DNA of 64,000 bases from Stenotrophomonas humi (GCF_001431415.1 NZ_LDJI01000004.1:186001-250000); one strand, 5' to 3'; counted from the stretch's first letter, positions 1 to 9,498 are shown. Translations and numbers: made by a program. The notes: generated by a model not told the origin, from the sequence alone.

Positions 1-891
1 AAGGTGGTGGCCGGCAATGGCGAACTGCTTGAGCTCAACAAGGGGCTGATCAAGAACTCCAGCGGTTACGACTTCCGCCAGCTGATGATCGGCTCGGAAG
101 GCACCCTGGGCATCGTGGTCGAGGCAACGCTGAAGCTGACCGATCCGCCGCCGACCAGCAACGTGATGCTGCTGGCGCTGCCGTCATTCGAAGTATTGAT
201 GCAGGTGTTCTCGGCGTTCCGCGAGAAGCTGCAGCTGGAGGCATTCGAGTTTTTCACCGACCGCGCCGTCCATCACGTCACCGCGCACGGTGCCCAGTAC
301 CCGTTCGAGGAAATCCACCCGTACTACGTGGTCACCGAATACGCCTCGGCAGATGAAGCCGGAGAAGCCGCGGCGATGGCGGCGTTCGAGTACTGCATGG
401 AACAGGGCTGGGTACTGGATGGCGTGATCAGCACCAGCGAGGCGCAGGCGCAGCAGCTGTGGCGCCTGCGCGAAGGCATCACCGAATCGGTGGCACGGTA
501 CAAGCCATACAAGAACGACGTGTCGGTCAGGATCTCGGCGATGCCGGCGTTCCTGGCCGAGTCGCAGGCACTGATCAATGGTGCCTATCCGCACTTCGAG
601 GTGGTCTGGTTTGGCCACATCGGTGACGGCAACCTGCACATCAATGTGCTCAAACCGGACGACACGTCCGATGCGGAGTTCCTGACGCAGTGCGAACAGG
701 TCACCAAGCTGCTGGCGCAGGTGTTGCATCGTTTCCACGGCAGCATCTCGGCGGAACACGGCATCGGCCTGGTCAAGAAGGCCTACCTGGACAGCACGCG
801 TGGTGCGGCCGAGATCGCGCTGATGCGCGGGGTCAAGCGTGTCTTTGATCCGAATGGATTGATGAACCCGGGCAAGCTGTTCGACCTCTGA
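1..891 (+). CDS. FAD-linked oxidase, C-terminal part (D-2-hydroxyglutarate/D-lactate dehydrogenase family)
   Basis: The reading frame is open from the first base, so the 5' end lies outside the window; 296 codons remain. The piece covers the end of the FAD_binding_4 domain (the 'GSEGTLGIV' segment near residue 30) and the whole FAD-oxidase C-terminal domain, with the 'GHIGDGNLH' and 'EHGIGLVKK' signatures. This family (GlcD, D-lactate, D-2-hydroxyglutarate dehydrogenases) oxidises D-2-hydroxy acids and passes electrons to the respiratory chain. The pattern fits the D-2-hydroxyglutarate dehydrogenase branch, but the substrate cannot be fixed without the N-terminus and the upstream neighbour; finding serA there would support it. 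It converges on the kinase gene that ends at 965. Confidence 0.85.
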   Translation, partial: KVVAGNGELLELNKGLIKNSSGYDFRQLMIGSEGTLGIVVEATLKLTDPPPTSNVMLLALPSFEVLMQVFSAFREKLQLEAFEFFTDRAVHHVTAHGAQYPFEEIHPYYVVTEYASADEAGEAAAMAAFEYCMEQGWVLDGVISTSEAQAQQLWRLREGITESVARYKPYKNDVSVRISAMPAFLAESQALINGAYPHFEVVWFGHIGDGNLHINVLKPDDTSDAEFLTQCEQVTKLLAQVLHRFHGSISAEHGIGLVKKAYLDSTRGAAEIALMRGVKRVFDPNGLMNPGKLFDL

Positions 892-912
892 ACTGAGGCC
901 ACATCGCGCAGA

Positions 913-929
913 CCGGAATGATCTTCCGG
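913..929. terminator. Small hairpin between convergent genes
   Basis: CCGGAA and TTCCGG form a 6-bp stem with a 5-base loop in the 73-bp gap between two convergent genes. There is no clear T run, so its role as a terminator is a guess. Confidence 0.3.
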
Positions 930-964
930 CCTGTGTGGAATGGAGGGCACTCTATCGGGCCGGC

Positions 965-2035
965 CTACTGCCGCGGCAGCTCGATAACGAAACGGGTTCC
1001 GCCGATGCTGCTCGGCATGCAGCCGATGGTGCCGCCATGCGCGTCCACAATGGCCTTGACGACGGCGAGGCCCAGGCCGCTGCCACCGCCCTGGCGCGAG
1101 CGTGAGCTGTCACCGCGCATGAACGGGTTGAAGATGTGCGCCTGCAGGGACGGCTCGATGCCGGGGCCTTCGTCTTCGATCACCACCTGCACATGCTCGG
1201 CAGCATCGTGGATGGCAATGCGCACACGACCAGGGCTTGCGTAACGCCGTGCGTTCTCCAGCAGCGCAAGCAGCGCCTGGCGCAGACGTGTGGGATCACA
1301 GTAGGCCGGGTGTTCCTCGCGGCTGGTTTCCATTTCCAGCACGAACCCGGCGCTGCGGAAGCCCGGGTCCACCAGGGTCATCACCGAATGGACTTCCTGC
1401 ACGACATCGTTGCGGGCGCGATGCACTTCCAGGCGGCTGTTGTCGGCCAAACTCAGTACGCGCAGGTCTTCAATCAGGCGTGATAGCCCCTCCACCTGGG
1501 ACAGGAGGCTGTGGAACTGTGCTTCGTCCGGTTGGAACACGCCTTCGGCCAGGCCTTGCAGACGCCCACGCAGAATGGTCATGGGCGTGCGCAGCTCATG
1601 GGCAATGGCCGCATGCCACATGCTGCGTTCGGTCTCCATATGCTGCAGCCGTGCGGCCATGGCGTTGAAGTCTTCAGCCAGCAGCGCGACTTCGTCGGGC
1701 GAGTCGTCGCTGACGCTGGCACGTACGCCCAGATCGCCATCGGCCAGCGCGCGGATGCTGTCCAGCAGCGAACTCAATGGCGACAGGATCCGATGGGCAA
1801 GGCGGATCGAGGCTGCGATGGCCAGGGTCAATCCGAGCAGCGTCACCCCCAGCATCCAGGCCAGCTCCGGGCCGGTGGGCATCCAGCCCTCCGGTTCCAG
1901 CGTGGTGCTGGCCGGGTAGAACTCCATCAGGATGGCATAGAGCAGGTAGGAAGACAGGATCATCATCACGATGACGCTGAGGACCATCATCGACATCGAG
2001 ACGATGATGTGACGACTGAGACCGGTACGACGCAT
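965..2035 (-). CDS. smeSy: Sensor histidine kinase of the efflux regulatory pair (SmeSy/BaeS-like)
   Basis: Protein of 356 residues starting with ATG at 2035, which overlaps the stop of the response regulator by 4 bases (ATGA), so the pair is translationally coupled. Two membrane segments (about 12-38 and 58-78) flank a short periplasmic loop. A HAMP linker (80-135) follows, then a HisKA domain with phospho-acceptor His146 in 'IAHELRTP', and a HATPase with the N box 'LLENARRYA', the G1 box 'EDEGPGI' and the G2 box 'GSGLGLAVV'. It should phosphorylate the adjacent OmpR-family regulator. Position and orientation match SmeSy, which lies divergent from smeYZ in S. maltophilia; this name rests on gene order and family, not on alignment. 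Confidence 0.8.
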   Translation of the reverse strand: MRRTGLSRHIIVSMSMMVLSVIVMMILSSYLLYAILMEFYPASTTLEPEGWMPTGPELAWMLGVTLLGLTLAIAASIRLAHRILSPLSSLLDSIRALADGDLGVRASVSDDSPDEVALLAEDFNAMAARLQHMETERSMWHAAIAHELRTPMTILRGRLQGLAEGVFQPDEAQFHSLLSQVEGLSRLIEDLRVLSLADNSRLEVHRARNDVVQEVHSVMTLVDPGFRSAGFVLEMETSREEHPAYCDPTRLRQALLALLENARRYASPGRVRIAIHDAAEHVQVVIEDEGPGIEPSLQAHIFNPFMRGDSSRSRQGGGSGLGLAVVKAIVDAHGGTIGCMPSSIGGTRFVIELPRQ

Positions 2036-2781
2036 CAGCGGTCTGCCATCAGCCGGTAGCCGACACCACGCACGCTGGCCGGGACGTTGCCCAGCCCGAC
2101 CTCGTCGAGCTTGCGCCGCAGCTTGCTGACGTGGCTGTCGACGGTGCGCTCCATCGCCTCGCTTTCGGGCAGGCATTCGTGCATCAACTCACTGCGGCTG
2201 AAGATGCGCAGCGGCGCGAGCGCCATGCGGTGCAGCAGCTTGAACTCGGTGAGGGTGAGCAGCAGTTCGTGGCTGTAGCCTTCTCCCTCGACGTGCACGG
2301 TGTGCGCCAGTGTGTCGATCATCAATGGCCCGACCCGCAATGCCGAAGGTGCATCCTGGCGCGGCGCCCGCAGCGTGCGCCGCAACACCGCACGTACCCG
2401 TGCGGCGACCTCGGCAGGGTTGAACGGTTTAACCACGTAGTCGTCGGCCCCCATGCGCAACGCGGTGAGCTTGTCCAGGTCCTGGTCCAGGGCCGTGAGC
2501 ATGATGATCGGTGTGTCGCCGCGTTGCCGCAGTTGACGGAGCACGCTCCATCCATCCAGGCCGGGCAGTTGCACGTCCAGCAGTACCAGGTCCGGGCGAG
2601 CGCTGCGGTGCAGCTCCAGCGCGGTAGGGCCGTCGAGCGCACGCAGGGTACGCAGCTGCTCGCGTTCCAGGTAGGCAGCGATGATGTCGGTGATTTCGGC
2701 TTCGTCCTCGACGATCAGGACGAGCGCGTCGTGGGTGCGATCCCAGGGAGCCGCAGTGGCGGCAGAGTCAAATGCGGGCAT
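2035..2781 (-). CDS. smeRy: OmpR-family response regulator (SmeRy/BaeR-like)
   Basis: The receiver domain (about 20-130) has acidic residues 'EDE', phospho-acceptor Asp69 in 'LVLLDVQLPG' and Lys in 'DDYVVKPF'. A winged-helix Trans_reg_C domain follows (about 145-245), ending 'VRGVGYRL'. I chose ATG 2781 (248 aa) because conserved sequence begins shortly after it; a GTG at 2826 with an upstream GGAGG-like sequence would add 15 residues. It is transcribed away from the pump genes, with a 126-bp gap that must hold both promoters. It probably controls smeYZ, as described for SmeRy, and its own operon. Confidence 0.82.
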   Translation of the reverse strand: MPAFDSAATAAPWDRTHDALVLIVEDEAEITDIIAAYLEREQLRTLRALDGPTALELHRSARPDLVLLDVQLPGLDGWSVLRQLRQRGDTPIIMLTALDQDLDKLTALRMGADDYVVKPFNPAEVAARVRAVLRRTLRAPRQDAPSALRVGPLMIDTLAHTVHVEGEGYSHELLLTLTEFKLLHRMALAPLRIFSRSELMHECLPESEAMERTVDSHVSKLRRKLDEVGLGNVPASVRGVGYRLMADR

Positions 2782-2907
2782 GCAGGGCAGAGTGCCGGAA
2801 GGTGCTTGCCTCCATCGTATCTCCACACTTCCTCCATCGAAACCCCATCAACGGCGCGCAGACTGCGCGCTTCACGAACCATGCCGGTCTACGGCTCAAG
2901 TACAGCA

Positions 2908-4050
2908 ATGAGAACCTTCTGGAAACCGGCCACGCTGATCGTGGCCCTGGTGTTGGCCATGACGGCCTGTTCCGAACCCGAGCCGGCGCCAGCGGCAATA
3001 CCCAAGGTCAGCATCGTCACCGTGGGTACGCAGGTGGTGCAGCGGGATGATGAGTTGCAGGGCCGCGTCACTGCACTGCGTACCGCGCAGATCCGTGCCC
3101 AGGTCGGTGGCATCGTACTCAAGCGCCACTTCGAGCAGGGTGCTGAAGTGGTGGCCGGGCAGGCCTTGTTCCAGATTGATCCTGCGGCGTTCCGTGCGGA
3201 GGTCGAGTCGGCAGCGGCGGCGCTCCAGCGCAGCGAGGCAGCACAGGCCCATGGCCGGGTCCAGTATCAGCGCCTGCGCGCATTGGCTGACGCGCAGGTG
3301 GTGAGTCGCCAGCATCGCGATGATGCGGATGCCGAGTATGGGCAGGCACGGGCGGCCGTGGCCGAAGCGCGCGCGATTCTGGCCCGGCGCCAGCTCGACC
3401 TGCGGCATGCCACCGTGAGCGCACCGATTTCAGGTCGTATCGACCAGGCGCTGGTCAGCGAAGGAGCGTTGGTGGGCGCGGCCGATGATGCGCCGATGGC
3501 GGTGGTGCAGCAGATTGACCAGGTCTATGTGGACGTGCGTCAACCCGCTTCGCAGCTGGATGCATTGCAGCGCAGTGCTGCCGATGGACAGGCGATGGCC
3601 GTCACCATCCTGGGTCCGGGCGGCAAACCGCATGAACAGCGGGGACAGTTGTTGTTCTCCGGGATCAACGTGGACCAGCGGACCGGCGATGTGATTCTCC
3701 GCGTGCTGGTCGACAACCCGCAGCGACGCCTGCTGCCGGGCATGTTCGTACGTGCCGTGGTGCCACGCGGTGCGCCGATCCGTGCGGTCATGGTTCCGCA
3801 GCAGGCGGTGATGCGCAGTGCCGGTGGGCAGGCGTATGGCTGGGTGGTGGGTGATGACGGCAAGGCGGTGATCCGCACGCTGCAGCTCGATGGCAGCGTC
3901 AACAGGCAGTGGTTGGTCAGTGCCGGTTTGAACACCGGCGACCGGCTGGTGGTGGAAGGCCAGGAGCGTCTGCAGGAGGGCGCAGTCGTGCAGACACAGG
4001 GCTGGCAGCAACCCGCGGCAATCGCTGTTTCAGGCAGCGCTGGCAAGTAA
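2908..4050 (+). CDS. smeY: RND efflux membrane-fusion (periplasmic adaptor) lipoprotein, SmeY type
   Basis: Protein of 380 residues. The start is ATG 2908, after which comes a lipoprotein signal peptide ending '...LAMTAC' with Cys near residue 22. Long N-terminal extensions of the open frame, which run over the divergent regulator, are not credible. The family order is seen: beta-barrel/lipoyl half ('AQVGGIVLKR', residue ~60), an alpha-helical hairpin rich in Ala, Gln and Arg (about 95-165), the second lipoyl half ('ATVSAPISGRI'), then the beta-barrel and membrane-proximal domains. It links the inner-membrane pump to an outer-membrane channel. No channel gene follows smeZ, so an unlinked TolC-like protein is presumably used. 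The intergenic region contains the inverted repeat GCGCGC-agact-GCGCGC at about 2853-2870, a possible operator. Confidence 0.82.
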   Translation: MRTFWKPATLIVALVLAMTACSEPEPAPAAIPKVSIVTVGTQVVQRDDELQGRVTALRTAQIRAQVGGIVLKRHFEQGAEVVAGQALFQIDPAAFRAEVESAAAALQRSEAAQAHGRVQYQRLRALADAQVVSRQHRDDADAEYGQARAAVAEARAILARRQLDLRHATVSAPISGRIDQALVSEGALVGAADDAPMAVVQQIDQVYVDVRQPASQLDALQRSAADGQAMAVTILGPGGKPHEQRGQLLFSGINVDQRTGDVILRVLVDNPQRRLLPGMFVRAVVPRGAPIRAVMVPQQAVMRSAGGQAYGWVVGDDGKAVIRTLQLDGSVNRQWLVSAGLNTGDRLVVEGQERLQEGAVVQTQGWQQPAAIAVSGSAGK

Positions 4051-4071
4051 TTTCCTTCGGAAACCATCAAC

Positions 4072-7000
4072 ATGGCACGTTTCTTCATCGACCGCCCGGT
4101 GTTCGCCTGGGTGCTGGCGATCTTCATTGTTCTGGCCGGCGTGCTGGCCATTCCGCGCCTGGCCGTGGAGCGCTACCCCGCGGTGGCGCCGCCCAGTGTC
4201 AGCATCTACGCCAGCTACCCGGGTGCGAGTCCGCAGACGCTCAATGATTCGGTGGTGGGGCTGATCGAGCGCGAGCTGTCCAGCGTCAAGCACCTGCTGT
4301 ACTTCGAATCGTCGGTGGATACCTCGGGCGAGGCGTCGATCACGGCCACCTTCGTCCCCGGCACCGATCCGGAGATGGCGCAGGTAGACGTGCAGAACCG
4401 GATCAAGGCGATCGAGCCGCGTTTGCCGCGCAGCGTGCGCCAGAACGGTTTGTTCGTCGAAGCGGCCGATTCCGGTTTCCTGCTGCTGGTCGGCCTGAAA
4501 TCCCCGGATGGCAGCGTCGATGAAGCCGGCCTCAGCGACTTCATGGCCCGCAACATCATCGAGGAGCTGCGGCGCATCGACGGTGTGGGGCGCGTGCAGT
4601 TGTTCGGTGCCGAGCAGGCGATGCGCGTCTGGTTGGATCCGGCGCAGTTGAACGGCTACGGCCTGACCGTGAGCGACATTGCCAGTGCCATCGAACAGCA
4701 GAACCTGGAGATTGCGCCTGGCCGCATCGGCGACTCGCCTGGTGTGCCCGGGCAGCGCATGACCGTGCCGCTGAGTGCGGATGGCCAGTTGTCCACGCCC
4801 GAACAGTTCCGCAACATCGTGCTGCGTGCCGGTGTCGACGGCTCGCGGGTGCTGCTCGGTGATGTCGCCCGCGTGGAGCTGGGCGCACAAAGCTACGCAT
4901 GGGGTACGCGCGAGGACGGCCATCCTGCAACTGCTGCCGGTGTGCAGCTGCGCCCGGGCGCCAATGCGGTCCGGACCGCTGCTGCGGTGCGCGAGCGCAT
5001 GGCGGAGTTGCAGCCGCTGTTGCCGCGCGGGGTGCAGTCCAGTATCCCGTTCGACACGGCACCGTTCGTCAAGATTTCCATCCAGAAGGTGTTGCAGACG
5101 CTGCTGGAAGCAATGGCGCTGGTGTTCGCGGTGATGTTCCTGTTCCTGCAGAACTGGCGCTATACGCTGATTCCAGCGCTGGTGGCGCCGATCGCGTTGC
5201 TCGGTACATTCGCGGTGATGCTGGCGGCGGGGTTCTCGATCAACGTGCTGACGATGTTCGGCATGGTGCTGGCGATCGGCATCATCGTCGACGATGCCAT
5301 CGTGGTGGTGGAGGGCGTGGAGCGGATCATGGCCGAGGAAGGCCTGTCGCCGCGCGATGCCACGATCAAGGCGATGCGCGAGTTGACCGGCGCGGTGATC
5401 GGCATCACCTTGGTGCTGACCGCCGTGTTCATCCCGATGGCATTCGCCAGCGGCTCGGTGGGCGCCATCTACCGTCAGTTCACCGTGTCGATGGCGGTGT
5501 CGATCCTGTTCTCCGCGTTGCTGGCGTTGAGCCTGACACCGGCACTGTGCGCCAGCCTGCTGCGTCCGAGTACGCGCGGTCATCATGACCGTGGAGGGTT
5601 GTTCGGCATGTTCAACCGAGGCTTTGAACGCATGACCGGCCGGTACCAGCGTGGCGTGGCAAGGCTGCTGCGACGCACCGGGCGGGTGATGGGCGTGTTC
5701 GCCGCGCTGGTGCTGGCCTTGCTGTTCGGCCTGCATTGGCTGCCGGGTGCCTTTCTGCCGGAGGAGGACCAGGGCTACTTCATGACCTCGATCCAGCTCC
5801 CGGCCGAAGCCACTGCCGAACGCACGCTGGCGGTGGTTGAAACCTATGAAGCGCATGTCGCCTCGCGGCCGGACATCGCCTCCAACCAGTCGATCATGGG
5901 CTACAGCTTTGCCGGCTCCGGCCCCAGCGCGGCATTGGCCTTCACCATGCTCAAGGACTGGGGCGAGCGCACCGGAAGCACGCTTGTCGAGGAAGTGGCA
6001 GCAGCGCAGAAGGCAATGGCGAGCGTGGTCGAAGGCGAGGTGATGAGCGTGATGCCGCCGGCCATCGACAGCCTCGGTACATCCTCCGGCTTCAGCCTGG
6101 TACTGCAGGCGCGTACCGGGCAGAGCCATGCGCAGCTTGCTGCGGCCCAGCAGCAGTTGCTGGCGCTGGCCAGGGCCAGTCCATTGTTGTCTGAAGTACA
6201 TGCCGATGGCCTGCCTTCCGGCAGCAGCGTGCGCCTGGAAATCGACCGGGCAAAGGCCGAGGCGATGGGCGTGGCCTTCACCGACATCAGCACCACGCTG
6301 TCCGCGGCGATGGGCTCGCAGTATGTCAACGACTTCCCCAATGCCGGGCGGCTGCAGCAGGTGATCCTGCAGGCGGATGCCGTGCACCGCATGGAGATCG
6401 ACGACGTACTGCGGCTGCATGTGCGCAATGCCGATGGCGGCATGGTGGCGTTGTCGGAACTGGTCCGTCCTGAATGGATACAGGCGCCGTTGCAGCTGCA
6501 GCGCTACCTGGGCTTCCCGGCGATGAACCTGTCCGGTTCGCCGGCGGCGGGCAGTTCCACCGGCCAGGCGATGGCTGAAATGGAGCGCCTCGCTGCGCAG
6601 CTGCCCCCGGGCTTTGCCGTGCAATGGACCAGCCAATCGTTGCAGGAGCGCCAGTCCGGCGCACAGGCACCGTGGTTGTTGCTGCTGTCGATGCTGGTGG
6701 TGTTCCTGGTGTTGGCGGCACTGTACGAAAGCTGGTCGGTGCCGCTGGCGGTGATGCTGGTGGTGCCGTTGGGGCTGCTCGGTGCGGTGGCAGCGGTGCT
6801 GCTGCGGGGGATGCCGAACGATGTGTTCTTCAAGGTGGGCATGATCACGGTGATCGGCCTGTCGGCCAAGAACGCGATTCTGATCGTCGAATTCGCGCGG
6901 CAGCTGCAGCAGCAGGGGCTGGGCGTGATGGAGGCCGCACGGGAAGCGGCACGGCTGCGCCTGCGTCCCATCGTGATGACCTCGCTGGCGTTCGCGCTGG

Positions 7001-7215
7001 GTGTGGTGCCGTTGATGCTGGCCCAGGGCGCGTCGAAGGAAACCCAGCAGGCCATTGGCACCGGCGTGTTCGGCGGCATGGTGACGGCGACCCTGCTGGC
7101 TGTGTTCTTCGTGCCGGTGTTCTACGTGGTCGTGCAGCGGGCAAGCCATTGGCTTCAAGATCGCCTGAAGCGAGCTCGCCCCGGCAGGGCGGTGGATGCG
7201 GAAGAGCGTATTTAG
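4072..7215 (+). CDS. smeZ: RND multidrug efflux transporter, HAE1 family (SmeZ type)
   Basis: Protein of 1047 residues, the usual AcrB length, starting 21 bp after smeY. It opens with 'MARFFIDRPVFAWVLAI', typical of HAE1 pumps. The TM4 proton-relay pair is present as Asp407-Asp408 in 'GIIVDDAIVVVE', the same numbers as in AcrB. The TM10 lysine is Lys933 in 'LSAKNAILIVEFA'. Two large periplasmic loops follow TM1 and TM7, as expected for a trimeric drug/proton antiporter. In S. maltophilia SmeYZ is linked to aminoglycoside and trimethoprim-sulfamethoxazole resistance; that role is inferred here from synteny and family. Confidence 0.88.
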   Translation: MARFFIDRPVFAWVLAIFIVLAGVLAIPRLAVERYPAVAPPSVSIYASYPGASPQTLNDSVVGLIERELSSVKHLLYFESSVDTSGEASITATFVPGTDPEMAQVDVQNRIKAIEPRLPRSVRQNGLFVEAADSGFLLLVGLKSPDGSVDEAGLSDFMARNIIEELRRIDGVGRVQLFGAEQAMRVWLDPAQLNGYGLTVSDIASAIEQQNLEIAPGRIGDSPGVPGQRMTVPLSADGQLSTPEQFRNIVLRAGVDGSRVLLGDVARVELGAQSYAWGTREDGHPATAAGVQLRPGANAVRTAAAVRERMAELQPLLPRGVQSSIPFDTAPFVKISIQKVLQTLLEAMALVFAVMFLFLQNWRYTLIPALVAPIALLGTFAVMLAAGFSINVLTMFGMVLAIGIIVDDAIVVVEGVERIMAEEGLSPRDATIKAMRELTGAVIGITLVLTAVFIPMAFASGSVGAIYRQFTVSMAVSILFSALLALSLTPALCASLLRPSTRGHHDRGGLFGMFNRGFERMTGRYQRGVARLLRRTGRVMGVFAALVLALLFGLHWLPGAFLPEEDQGYFMTSIQLPAEATAERTLAVVETYEAHVASRPDIASNQSIMGYSFAGSGPSAALAFTMLKDWGERTGSTLVEEVAAAQKAMASVVEGEVMSVMPPAIDSLGTSSGFSLVLQARTGQSHAQLAAAQQQLLALARASPLLSEVHADGLPSGSSVRLEIDRAKAEAMGVAFTDISTTLSAAMGSQYVNDFPNAGRLQQVILQADAVHRMEIDDVLRLHVRNADGGMVALSELVRPEWIQAPLQLQRYLGFPAMNLSGSPAAGSSTGQAMAEMERLAAQLPPGFAVQWTSQSLQERQSGAQAPWLLLLSMLVVFLVLAALYESWSVPLAVMLVVPLGLLGAVAAVLLRGMPNDVFFKVGMITVIGLSAKNAILIVEFARQLQQQGLGVMEAAREAARLRLRPIVMTSLAFALGVVPLMLAQGASKETQQAIGTGVFGGMVTATLLAVFFVPVFYVVVQRASHWLQDRLKRARPGRAVDAEERI

Positions 7216-7309
7216 CTGAACACTGCTCGCCTGCGCGTTTGTGGCGGGTTCGACCTGCACGTCAGGCCCCGTTATTCTTTGCCATCTTTCCCTGCAGCGC
7301 GTCCTCCCG

Positions 7310-7612
7310 ATGAAGATTCGTCCGATCCTGTTCTGCGCCTTGTTTGCCCTGCCGATGTCGGTGTTCGCGTCCAGTTTTGCCGGGACCTCGGCCGGTTCGG
7401 CGTCGGGTGCGTCGTCCAACAGCTCGGGCAGCTCGTCCGGCGATGACAAGGTGGTGCTGGAAGCCCGTGAAGATGCAGCCGGATTTGTCGCCAGCAATGG
7501 CGCCATCCGCGGTGCCTGGCTGGAAGCGGCGCTGATGCACCTGCGTGAGAAAGATGCGGCCGCACGTGACGCCAGCGACATGGAACTGGCCCGGAAGATT
7601 CTGGCACTGTGA
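7310..7612 (+). CDS. Small exported DUF2388 protein
   Basis: Protein of 100 residues from ATG 7310. A signal peptide ends near 'SVFA' (residue ~17); a Gly/Ser/Ala-rich linker and a compact C-terminal domain ('DDKVVLEAREDAAGFVASNG', 'RGAWLEAAL') follow. This matches the DUF2388 family of small periplasmic proteins, whose function is unknown. An upstream extension of the frame is ignored because it has no signal sequence. Its stop overlaps the GTG start of the DUF4105 gene, so the two are probably co-transcribed. Confidence 0.75.
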   Translation: MKIRPILFCALFALPMSVFASSFAGTSAGSASGASSNSSGSSSGDDKVVLEAREDAAGFVASNGAIRGAWLEAALMHLREKDAAARDASDMELARKILAL

Positions 7613-9498
7613 CCGTGGTTTGCCGGCTGCCGCCCGTGCGGTGGCTGGCATTGCTGTTGGCGCTGTCGGTGACAGCTCCGCTGCATGCCGCACTCCATAT
7701 CGATGTGGCGGTGGATGGGCTCACGCCAGCGGAGCAGAGCGCCAGCGAACAGCTGGTGGCCGAGGTGCTCAACCAGCTGCCGGCAACCCTGCGCGACCAG
7801 CACGATCTGCAGTTGCGCCTGCGCTGGCGCGACGATTTGCCCGCGCATGTGCAGGGCAGGGCGCGCGGGAACGAACTGGGCCTGGACCGCGGCTTGTTGC
7901 CGCCGCTGCTGGCGGCCAGTGACGCAACGCCTATCGATGCTGACTGGCGGGCAGCACATGCAGCACTGATCCACGAGCTGGCGCATGCGCTGGACCGCTC
8001 GCCGCGCGGTCGTTGGTCACGGCAGGCGCGCTTTCTCGATCTCGCCGGCTGGCAGCAACGCCCGTTGTGGCCTGGACGTGGCCGCAACCACTTCGCGCTG
8101 CGCAGCCCGGATCGCTACGAGCTGCACAGTCCAGCGGAATTCTTCGCGGTCAACCTGGAACACTATCTGCTGGATGGTGATTACCGTTGCCGGCGACCGG
8201 CGCTGCATGCCTGGTTCGCCCAGCAGCTGGGGCAGGCATCGGTACCGTCCAGGGCAGCCTGCAACGCGACCTTGCCGTTCATGCAGGCCGGCGAACAGGA
8301 CGGGCTGGCTGATCTGCTCGAACTCGACCCGGCGCGCATCTACGAGGTTGATTTCCTGCTGGCCGAAGGCAATGCGCAGCTGATGAGCCGTTGGGGCCAC
8401 AGCATGTTGCGCCTGGTCATCTGTGCGCCGGGCCGTGCGCCCGGACCGGCCTGCCGGATGGACCTGCAGCATCACCTGGTGCTGTCGTTCCGCGCGTTCG
8501 TCGGCGATGTGCAGATATCCAGCTGGCGTGGACTTACCGGCTCCTATCCTTCCCGATTGTTCGTGCTGCCACTCAATCGCGTGGTGGAGGAGTACACGCG
8601 GGTCGAACTGCGCGGGCTGTCATCCACACCGCTGGCGCTGTCACCCCGGGAAATCGAGCAGCTGCTGGAGCAGGCCGCACAGCTGCACTGGAGCTACGAC
8701 GGTCGCTACTTCTTCGTCAGCAACAACTGTGCGGTGGAGACCTGGAAGCTGCTGCACGAAGGTGTGCCGCGCCTGGATGCCGCAGCGTTGTCGTCGATCA
8801 CGCCAACCGGTCTGCTGCAGCGGCTGCGCGAACAGGCGATCGCTTCGCCGGCACCTGAGGACCGGCAGCAGGCCATCGCCAAGGGTTATTACTTTGAATC
8901 GGCCGCGCGCCATTACACGCTGGTGTTCGATGTCGCGCGCAAGGCGTTGCCACTGCCGGCCGCGGACGTCGAAGCGTGGCTGCAGTTGCCGGCCGCACAG
9001 CGTCGGCACTGGATGGAACAGGCAGACCACGAAGTGCTGGCGGCAATGCTGTTGCTGGAACAGGCGGCCTGGCGGCGGCAGGAGTTGTTGGCGCGTGATG
9101 TCCTGAAGCGGCAGCTGCTGTCGGGCAAGGATCTGGGCAACGCGCTTGAACAGTTCAATGGACTGATGGCGCGTGCCGGTGTGTTGCTGGCACCCGGCAA
9201 CCTGGCGGCGCCGGGGTATGGAATCCCCACCGCGCCGGAGCGCGTCACCTTGCAGTCGGAAGCCGAGGAGGGTGCCGCTGAAGCGGAAGTACAGTGGCAA
9301 GCACTGCGGCAGCAGGCATTGGCTTTGTTGCCGGGCGGGCAGCGCCTGCAGATGGAGGGCATCCAGGCGAACCTTGACTATCTGCGGCAGCGTTTGCGTT
9401 CGCGCTACGGTGCTGATTCCGCAACGCCGGCACGGTCGGCTGCGGATGATCTGGAGAACGTGATTGAGGATGAGGAAAATGGTTTCAGATCGCACTGA
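7609..9498 (+). CDS. Exported two-domain protein: HExxH zincin-like domain plus DUF4105
   Basis: Protein of 629 residues starting with GTG 7609, which overlaps the preceding stop. A signal peptide ends near 'APLHA' (~residue 26). The first domain has a zincin motif H122-E-L-A-H126, and 51 residues after the second His a Glu (E177 in 'SPAEFFAVNLEHYL') in the position of a gluzincin third ligand. The second domain is DUF4105, with His264 in 'SRWGHSMLRL' and Cys374 in 'VSNNCAVETWKLL', an order that recalls circularly permuted NlpC/P60-type cysteine hydrolases. DUF4105 proteins are exported and uncharacterised in this group. The enzymatic reading of both centres is my inference from motifs. Confidence 0.72.
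   Translation: MTVVCRLPPVRWLALLLALSVTAPLHAALHIDVAVDGLTPAEQSASEQLVAEVLNQLPATLRDQHDLQLRLRWRDDLPAHVQGRARGNELGLDRGLLPPLLAASDATPIDADWRAAHAALIHELAHALDRSPRGRWSRQARFLDLAGWQQRPLWPGRGRNHFALRSPDRYELHSPAEFFAVNLEHYLLDGDYRCRRPALHAWFAQQLGQASVPSRAACNATLPFMQAGEQDGLADLLELDPARIYEVDFLLAEGNAQLMSRWGHSMLRLVICAPGRAPGPACRMDLQHHLVLSFRAFVGDVQISSWRGLTGSYPSRLFVLPLNRVVEEYTRVELRGLSSTPLALSPREIEQLLEQAAQLHWSYDGRYFFVSNNCAVETWKLLHEGVPRLDAAALSSITPTGLLQRLREQAIASPAPEDRQQAIAKGYYFESAARHYTLVFDVARKALPLPAADVEAWLQLPAAQRRHWMEQADHEVLAAMLLLEQAAWRRQELLARDVLKRQLLSGKDLGNALEQFNGLMARAGVLLAPGNLAAPGYGIPTAPERVTLQSEAEEGAAEAEVQWQALRQQALALLPGGQRLQMEGIQANLDYLRQRLRSRYGADSATPARSAADDLENVIEDEENGFRSH

Noticed and set aside
4030..7986. Open frame of 1318 codons on the minus strand across smeZ
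   Set aside because: It is antisense to a full-length RND transporter with all key residues. Its translation is His/Gln/Arg-rich without any domain, a typical shadow frame in GC-rich DNA.
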